Notes under the pieces: model-generated
Database searches by the model: none
What the model was told of the DNA's origin: nothing
The model's input: the letters and a program-made list of their open reading frames with translations, nothing else
Assembly: GCA_002862085.1 (NCBI GenBank)
Contig: PKCK01000024.1
Location: 1 to 54,139 of the forward strand
Direction: 5' to 3'
DNA length: 54,139 bases
DNA from: Planctomycetota bacterium
Lineage (GTDB): Bacteria > Planctomycetota > UBA1135 > GCA-002686595
Translations under genes and position numbers: made by a program
In this document: positions 50,243 through 54,139 of the stretch, in pieces
How the letters are laid out: every line of letters begins with the position of its first letter
How positions within the stretch are numbered: position 1 is the first letter of the stretch

Positions 50243-51999
50243 AACCGGAAGCCGAACTCGCGGCTGATCTCCTCGGCGCCGATGGCGGCGAGGGGCGCGG
50301 CGAAGAGGGCCGCGTACTCCTGGACGAAGCCGGCAGCAGCTGCGAGCCCCACGATCATGGAACCGTCACCCTCGGTCACGGAGACGAGATCGTCGCCCCG
50401 GATCTCCGCGTAGCCGACGGACGGGAGGATCCCATCGCGGAACTTCGCGAAGGTCGGCATCACCGGGCCGGGTTCGCGGACGGCGTCGATGGGGGAGCGA
50501 ACGGCGTTCGCCAACGCTGACATCATCAGGCTCGTGGGCCCGTAGCCGATGCGCGCGTAGTAGGCCGCGTCGAGGAACGCCACCCCGGTGCGGCCCTCGG
50601 TGGCGACGGCTGCGGCGACCTCCGGCCGCGAGGCGAGGCCCGGCCGGCCGGACTGGATGTGGTGCATGGCTCCGCGCGCCGCGGTCGGCGTGGAGGCGAT
50701 CACGAGCCATCTCTCGCCCATCGCCACGGTCAGCCCGAGGGGCACCGGCACACCGGGGAACATGAGGGTCGTGTACTCGACGTCTGCGTCCTCCCAGGTC
50801 CGGAAGGACACGTAGCCGCGGGCGGGGCCCATGGCCAGGGCGTTGAGGAGCTCCTCGATCGTCTCCTTGGTGTCCGCCAGGCCGTCCCCGTCGACGACTT
50901 CCATGAACACGACCATCGAGGCGAGGCCGCCGCCGCCGGTCGTGTCGGACACGTAGAGGCCGACCGTCTCGCCGAGCGCGCCGAGGAGACCGTCGCGTAC
51001 GTCGATCCCGGTCGTGCCCTTCACCATGTCGCCCAGATCGATCCCCGACCCCACGCCCTGCTGCTCGAGCATCGCCGACGCGAGGCCGTTGAGGGCGTCG
51101 AACGCCGCGGCGAGGTTCACGCGCTCCACGCTGGCGTAGGTCGCGTCCGCTGGGACGGGCGCGAGGTGCGCGGCGGTCAGACCGTCGGCAGGCAGGACAC
51201 CCGAGGCCCGCAGGGTCTTGCCGAGGCCCGCGGCGACCACGGCGGTGCGCCTGCGGTCCTCGTTCATGCCGGCGGCGATCTCCAGCCGGAGGTCCGCGAT
51301 GCCGAGGCGTTCGACGACCTCGATGATCGCGGAGACCTCTCCCGGATCATGCTCCGCGCTGATGTCGCGAAAGAAGTCCACGAAGGCGCCGACATCGGCC
51401 ATGACCTCCTCCGTGAGCTCGTAGCCCTCGAGGAGGCGGGCGGCCGCGGTGGACCCTGGGGTCGGCGGCGCAGCGCCGGCGGCCACGACGAGCGACCGGC
51501 CGCGGAGCTGGACGGAACCCTCGGGGATCTCCGCGCCCATCGCCCGCATGACGCCTGCGGCGAGCACGAGCTTCTCGTGCATCCGCGCTGCTGCCTCCTC
51601 GTCGGTCTCGTGGACCGCGAGTCCGAGGGCTGGGCCGAGGTGTGTCCCTCCGAACCTCAAGGACTTCGGCGCCTCGAGCAGGCGGAGCCAGATCGGCATC
51701 ACCGCCGGGCCGAAGGCCAAGGCGAGCTGGGGAGGCATCTCGCCTTCGAGCTCCACGGGGAGATCGGCGAGCCGAGCCGGCAGCATCTCCATGGCGCGGG
51801 CGAGCCCGGCGTCCTTGGGGTGCTCGATCCAGCGGCTGGCATCGCTGATCGAGACGTCCACGAAGACGCGGGCGTCATCGGTCGCCGGGCCGAGCGAAGA
51901 GGGCGGATCGCCGGGCACGGCTGCCGGGTCCTGGGGCGCACCGAGGGCGACGGATGCGGAGAGGAGAAGAGCGGCGAGCGGGAAGATGAGGGGACGCAT
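50239..51999 (-). CDS. exported protein of unknown function (DUF3352-like)
   Basis: 586 residues from ATG 51999, with a signal peptide (RPLIFPLAALLLSASVALGAP). The body has a repeated layout of beta strands and helices without membrane helices: VFVDVSISDASRWIEHPKD, LGPALGLAVHETDEEAAARMHEKL, MVVFMEVVDGDGLADTKETIEELL and WLVIASTPTAARGAMHHIQSG. This repeated strand-helix style recalls DUF3352/DUF3298-like secreted proteins, but I cannot name the family with confidence. No catalytic motif was seen. The TGA stop overlaps the apparent CTG of the arylsulfotransferase-like gene, so they are an operon. Confidence 0.8.
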   Translation of the reverse strand: MRPLIFPLAALLLSASVALGAPQDPAAVPGDPPSSLGPATDDARVFVDVSISDASRWIEHPKDAGLARAMEMLPARLADLPVELEGEMPPQLALAFGPAVMPIWLRLLEAPKSLRFGGTHLGPALGLAVHETDEEAAARMHEKLVLAAGVMRAMGAEIPEGSVQLRGRSLVVAAGAAPPTPGSTAAARLLEGYELTEEVMADVGAFVDFFRDISAEHDPGEVSAIIEVVERLGIADLRLEIAAGMNEDRRRTAVVAAGLGKTLRASGVLPADGLTAAHLAPVPADATYASVERVNLAAAFDALNGLASAMLEQQGVGSGIDLGDMVKGTTGIDVRDGLLGALGETVGLYVSDTTGGGGLASMVVFMEVVDGDGLADTKETIEELLNALAMGPARGYVSFRTWEDADVEYTTLMFPGVPVPLGLTVAMGERWLVIASTPTAARGAMHHIQSGRPGLASRPEVAAAVATEGRTGVAFLDAAYYARIGYGPTSLMMSALANAVRSPIDAVREPGPVMPTFAKFRDGILPSVGYAEIRGDDLVSVTEGDGSMIVGLAAAAGFVQEYAALFAAPLAAIGAEEISREFGFRF

Positions 52000-52075
52000 C
52001 CGTGGCCAGGAGGTTCCGAGGAGGAAGGGAGAGCCCGTCCGGGGCGAGAACGGGCCTCGACCGGTGCCCGGCAGC

Positions 52076-52321
52076 TTAGGCCGGATCCCACGCCCACGCA
52101 TGGCGGGACTCGGCGCAACGGCGTGACCACCGACCGAGGTCCACGCGCGACGCCATCACGCTCCCGATCTCGTGCCCACTCAGACCCCCGGCCCATCCGT
52201 GAGCCCGTCCCGGTTCGAAGTACGCGCTCCCGGGCCCTCCTCGACGAACCGGGGCCGCTTCGACGAGCTGGGCGCCGATGCGCGGGCAGTCCTCTTGGAC
52301 CATGACCTCGACCGGATCCAC
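52076..52321 (-). CDS. small protein of unknown function, 81 residues
   Basis: The frame runs from GTG 52321 to TAA 52076-52078, in the gap between the LPS-kinase-like gene and the DUF3352-like gene on the same strand. GGAG lies 6 bases before the GTG. The sequence is not Arg/Pro-biased like the chance frames: DPVEVMVQEDCPRIGAQLVEA, GSAYFEPGRAHGWAGG, MASRVDLGRWSRRCAE, and its codons use local third-position bias. The frame stays open upstream but contains no earlier start codon. No signal peptide, helix or known domain was recognised. The other strand and frames of this 392-base gap give nothing convincing. Confidence 0.5.
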   Translation of the reverse strand: MDPVEVMVQEDCPRIGAQLVEAAPVRRGGPGSAYFEPGRAHGWAGGLSGHEIGSVMASRVDLGRWSRRCAESRHAWAWDPA

Positions 52322-52391
52322 GGCGATCTCCAGCTGCGCGTCAGGACGTCCGTCCGCTCGGGGTGAGTCGCGCCGACCCGCTGCGGAGACT

Positions 52392-53288
52392 TCAGGGCGA
52401 CCGTCTCCGATCCGCGCGGAGAGAGGCGGGGTCGATTCGCCAGCTCACCGGCGGGGGAGGGTGTCCTCGGAGACGCCCAGGCCGCTGTTCGAGGCGCCGG
52501 AGTTCCCGGGCGCGCGCGCGGCCGATCGCCGTGAGCCAGGATTCCACGTCGCGGATCGGCCGGCCGTTCTGCCGACGCGCGCTCAGGTAGGAGCGGAGGA
52601 GAATCCGCTGGTGATCGGGTTCCATCCATTCGGCTGCGTCGAGGAAGAGGGACCCGAGATCGCGCTCCAGCGGCCTGAAGGCGCGGGATCTCCACCCGGC
52701 TGGACCGCCGGCCCATGCATCGATGAACGCCACTCGCCGTCCGATCCCAGGGCCTCCAGCGGCGGGGGCATCCGTGACCAGGAGGTTGCGGGCGTAGGCG
52801 TCGCCGTGCAGGAACCGGAGCGCGTGCATGCGGCCGAGCTCCGCACCGAGTTCGGCGGCGAGCGTGGGCTTCTCCCTCTCGGACTCCCAGGCGAGATCCA
52901 GCTCGGCCGCGCCCACGACGGGGCGGGTCAGGAGTAGCTGGCCGCGAAGAAGACCCCGCCGCCAGACGGTCAGCGCGAGCACCGGGGAGGCGGCGCGGAA
53001 CAGTCGCTCTCGGAGCCAGTCGAGGTTCAGGGCCTCCGCTTCCACCGGCGGCCGGGCTCCGGTGAGCCACCTGCGCGCCGAGTGCCTGCGAGCCCCCGGC
53101 TCCGAGGTCCTGCCGCCCTTGGCCACGACCTCTTCCCCGAGCGGCGCGCATCGCTCGCCGCTGAGCCTCGGGCCTGTGGCCAGCTGTACCAGCGCATCGA
53201 GCGCGCCCTCGACCCCCGCGCCGGTGACATCGGAGCTTCGGAGCACTCTCAGCCGCACGTCGGCGTGATCAGTCGTCTCGAATTCCAT
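52392..53288 (-). CDS. WaaP/InaA-type LPS kinase-like protein
   Basis: 298 residues from ATG 53288; upstream in-frame sequence is Arg-rich and unlike the family. Kinase-fold hallmarks of the Kdo/heptose LPS kinase group: a beta strand AEALNLDWLRERLFR, ALTVWRRGLLRGQLLLTRPV (hinge), the catalytic loop LHGDAYARNLLV (HGDxxxxN), and FIDAWAGGPAG in place of DFG. These proteins phosphorylate LPS core sugars at the cytoplasmic face. The C-terminus includes RDLGSLFLDAAEWM and a basic tail. It is preceded by a 5' region that carries antisense of a terminator hairpin (53602-53640). It is a likely functional match to the LPS-related glycosyltransferases elsewhere in the window. Confidence 0.8.
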   Translation of the reverse strand: MEFETTDHADVRLRVLRSSDVTGAGVEGALDALVQLATGPRLSGERCAPLGEEVVAKGGRTSEPGARRHSARRWLTGARPPVEAEALNLDWLRERLFRAASPVLALTVWRRGLLRGQLLLTRPVVGAAELDLAWESEREKPTLAAELGAELGRMHALRFLHGDAYARNLLVTDAPAAGGPGIGRRVAFIDAWAGGPAGWRSRAFRPLERDLGSLFLDAAEWMEPDHQRILLRSYLSARRQNGRPIRDVESWLTAIGRARARELRRLEQRPGRLRGHPPPPVSWRIDPASLRADRRRSP

Positions 53289-53724
53289 GCCTTCAGCTCC
53301 TTCGCCCGGCGCGGAGCCTACGCGCTTCGTGTTCGCAGGACACTCCGCGTCCTCCTCGGCCGCGGCGCCGACGTCGAGGTGTGCCCTGGCCTCCCGCGGA
53401 GCGGCACGTCCGCGACGCGCTCCTGCGATGATTCTCGCACAGGGGGACTGTTCGTCGAGACCGCTGTGGACAGCGTCCTCGCGCAGGAGGGCGCCGCGGC
53501 CCACTGGCGAGCGAGCCACGACGCGAAGATCCTCCTCACCAGTGGGTTCCGATCACCCGAGTTTCTTGGCAGGCGACCCGTCTCTCTCGGTCGGCACCCG
53601 ACCCCCAGGACCTCGTTTCTCGCGAGCCCTGGGGGTTTTTCGTTCCGAGGAACGCCACGCTCGCCCACTGCGCGGCGACCCCGGCTTGCACGCTGGCGCG
53701 CCGGCAGGTCAAGTGACGAGCGAC
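53289..53724. other. 436-base intergenic region before the aldehyde dehydrogenase gene
   Basis: It holds the 5' region of the LPS-kinase-like gene (minus) and the leader of the aldehyde dehydrogenase (plus). It is less biased in base composition than the genes around it. It contains an intrinsic terminator (53602-53640) and, just before it, a 6-bp hairpin GGTCGG/CCGACC (53589-53603). No protein frame is convincing. No known riboswitch or small RNA was recognised by eye. Confidence 0.45.
53602..53640 (+). terminator. intrinsic terminator in the aldehyde dehydrogenase leader
   Basis: Stem CCCCCAGG (53602-53609) pairs with CCTGGGGG (53628-53635), with an inner CTCG/CGAG stem, directly followed by TTTTT (53636-53640). 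It is the only textbook G+C stem plus T-run seen in the window. No + strand gene ends before it, so it would end a small RNA or attenuate the gene 84 bases downstream. Confidence 0.8.
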
Positions 53725-54139
53725 ATGCAGCCCCTCTTCCTCGGCGGATTCTCCGCTGCGCCCGATGACGCACGACCGATCGAGGTCGTCGACAAGGTGA
53801 GTGGATCGCTCATCGCCACGGTCGCTTGCGCATCCGGCGCGACGATCGAGCGAGCGCTCGACGGGGCGGCGGGCGCTCGAAGCGCGATGGCAGCGCTGTC
53901 TCCGCCGGAGCGCGCCGCGATCCTCGACCGCGCCGCTGACCGGCTCGAGGACCGGAGGGGCGAGCTCGCCGAGCTGATCGTCGGAGAAGCCGGCAAGCCG
54001 ATCGCGGCGGCGCGTGCGGAGGTCGAGCGCTGCCTCGCGACCTTCCGGCTCAGCGCCGCGGAGGCGCTGAGGCTGTGCGACGAGGCGCTGCCGATCCAGT
54101 ACGGGGACCAGGCGCGCGGGCGCGTCGCGCTCCGTCGGC
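53725..54139 (+). CDS. aldehyde dehydrogenase, N-terminal part (cut by right edge)
   Basis: The frame is open to the window edge; 138 residues are visible from ATG 53725 (GTG 53713 is an in-frame alternative). The pattern LFLGGFSAAPDDARPIEVVDKVSGSLIATV, then AALSPPERAAILDRAADRLEDRRGELAELIVGEAGKPI and EVERCLATFRLSAAEALRL, is the N-terminus of an NAD(P)-dependent aldehyde dehydrogenase of the lactaldehyde/succinate-semialdehyde/GAPN-like branch. The catalytic Cys and Glu lie beyond the edge. The substrate is undetermined. It is preceded by a long leader with an intrinsic terminator. Confidence 0.88.
   Translation, partial: MQPLFLGGFSAAPDDARPIEVVDKVSGSLIATVACASGATIERALDGAAGARSAMAALSPPERAAILDRAADRLEDRRGELAELIVGEAGKPIAAARAEVERCLATFRLSAAEALRLCDEALPIQYGDQARGRVALRR

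Noticed and set aside
53289..53601. SRP RNA, tmRNA, 6S RNA or a known riboswitch before the terminator
   Set aside because: None of the conserved core motifs of these RNAs could be matched by eye, so only an unassigned leader is reported.

Overview
The window is very G+C-rich, almost fully coding DNA from one bacterial chromosome. It has many GTG starts, several 1-4 base stop/start overlaps, and G/C at most third codon positions. The gene mix suggests a Planctomycetota-like or related environmental Gram-negative bacterium: a formylglycine sulfatase, a DUF4956/CotH cassette, a large secreted BNR/sortilin-like propeller, several predicted lipoproteins, beta-helix proteins, a Dps, an RND pump and a WaaP-like LPS kinase. 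No rRNA or ribosomal protein gene is present, so this assignment is inference.

Left part (1-10.7 kb, mostly + strand): a catabolic cluster for an aromatic acid handled as its CoA thioester. It holds an SMP-30-like lactonase (cut by the left edge), an SDR dehydrogenase, a RidA/YjgF protein, an enoyl-CoA hydratase-fold protein, an acyl-CoA dehydrogenase, a thioredoxin-like [2Fe-2S] ferredoxin, a kinase-fold protein lacking catalytic residues, a benzoate-type acyl-CoA ligase, a creatininase-fold amidohydrolase, a 4HBT thioesterase and MetF. The set resembles aerobic 2-aminobenzoyl-CoA (anthranilate) degradation. The ring-attacking flavoprotein is not in the window. A lipoprotein-type inorganic pyrophosphatase and a DUF962/Mpo1-like membrane protein sit inside it on the opposite strand.

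Middle part (10.7-41 kb): two GT-A-like glycosyltransferases, one degenerate; a 1234-residue propeller protein with inserted domains; a lipoprotein that fuses a serine-less alpha/beta-hydrolase fold to a VOC domain; an Mrp-type ATPase without the usual Cys pair; an orphan secretin N-domain protein; a beta-helix protein; a DUF4956 - membrane-anchored helical protein - CotH/beta-helix operon; queC-mazG; a sulfatase; a PhoD-like lipoprotein; tRNA-Asp, RNase D and tRNA-Ala; a large secreted beta-helix protein; a lipoprotein coupled to dps; and a c-di-GMP phosphodiesterase (EAL).

Right part (41-54.1 kb): a TetR-MFP-RND efflux operon with a perfect inverted repeat in front of tetR, hutU, pyrE, a secreted DUF3352-like protein followed by an arylsulfotransferase-like lipoprotein that seems to begin at CTG, a small unrecognised ORF, an LPS-kinase-like protein, an intrinsic terminator with no gene before it, and the start of an aldehyde dehydrogenase cut by the right edge.

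No CRISPR array, insertion sequence, integrase or phage gene was seen. The window reads as core and niche-specific chromosome, not a mobile island. The most unusual material is a series of proteins that keep a well-known fold but have lost its key residues: the pseudokinase, the serine-less hydrolase, the Cys-less Mrp, the Arg-less RidA and the DxD-less GT.
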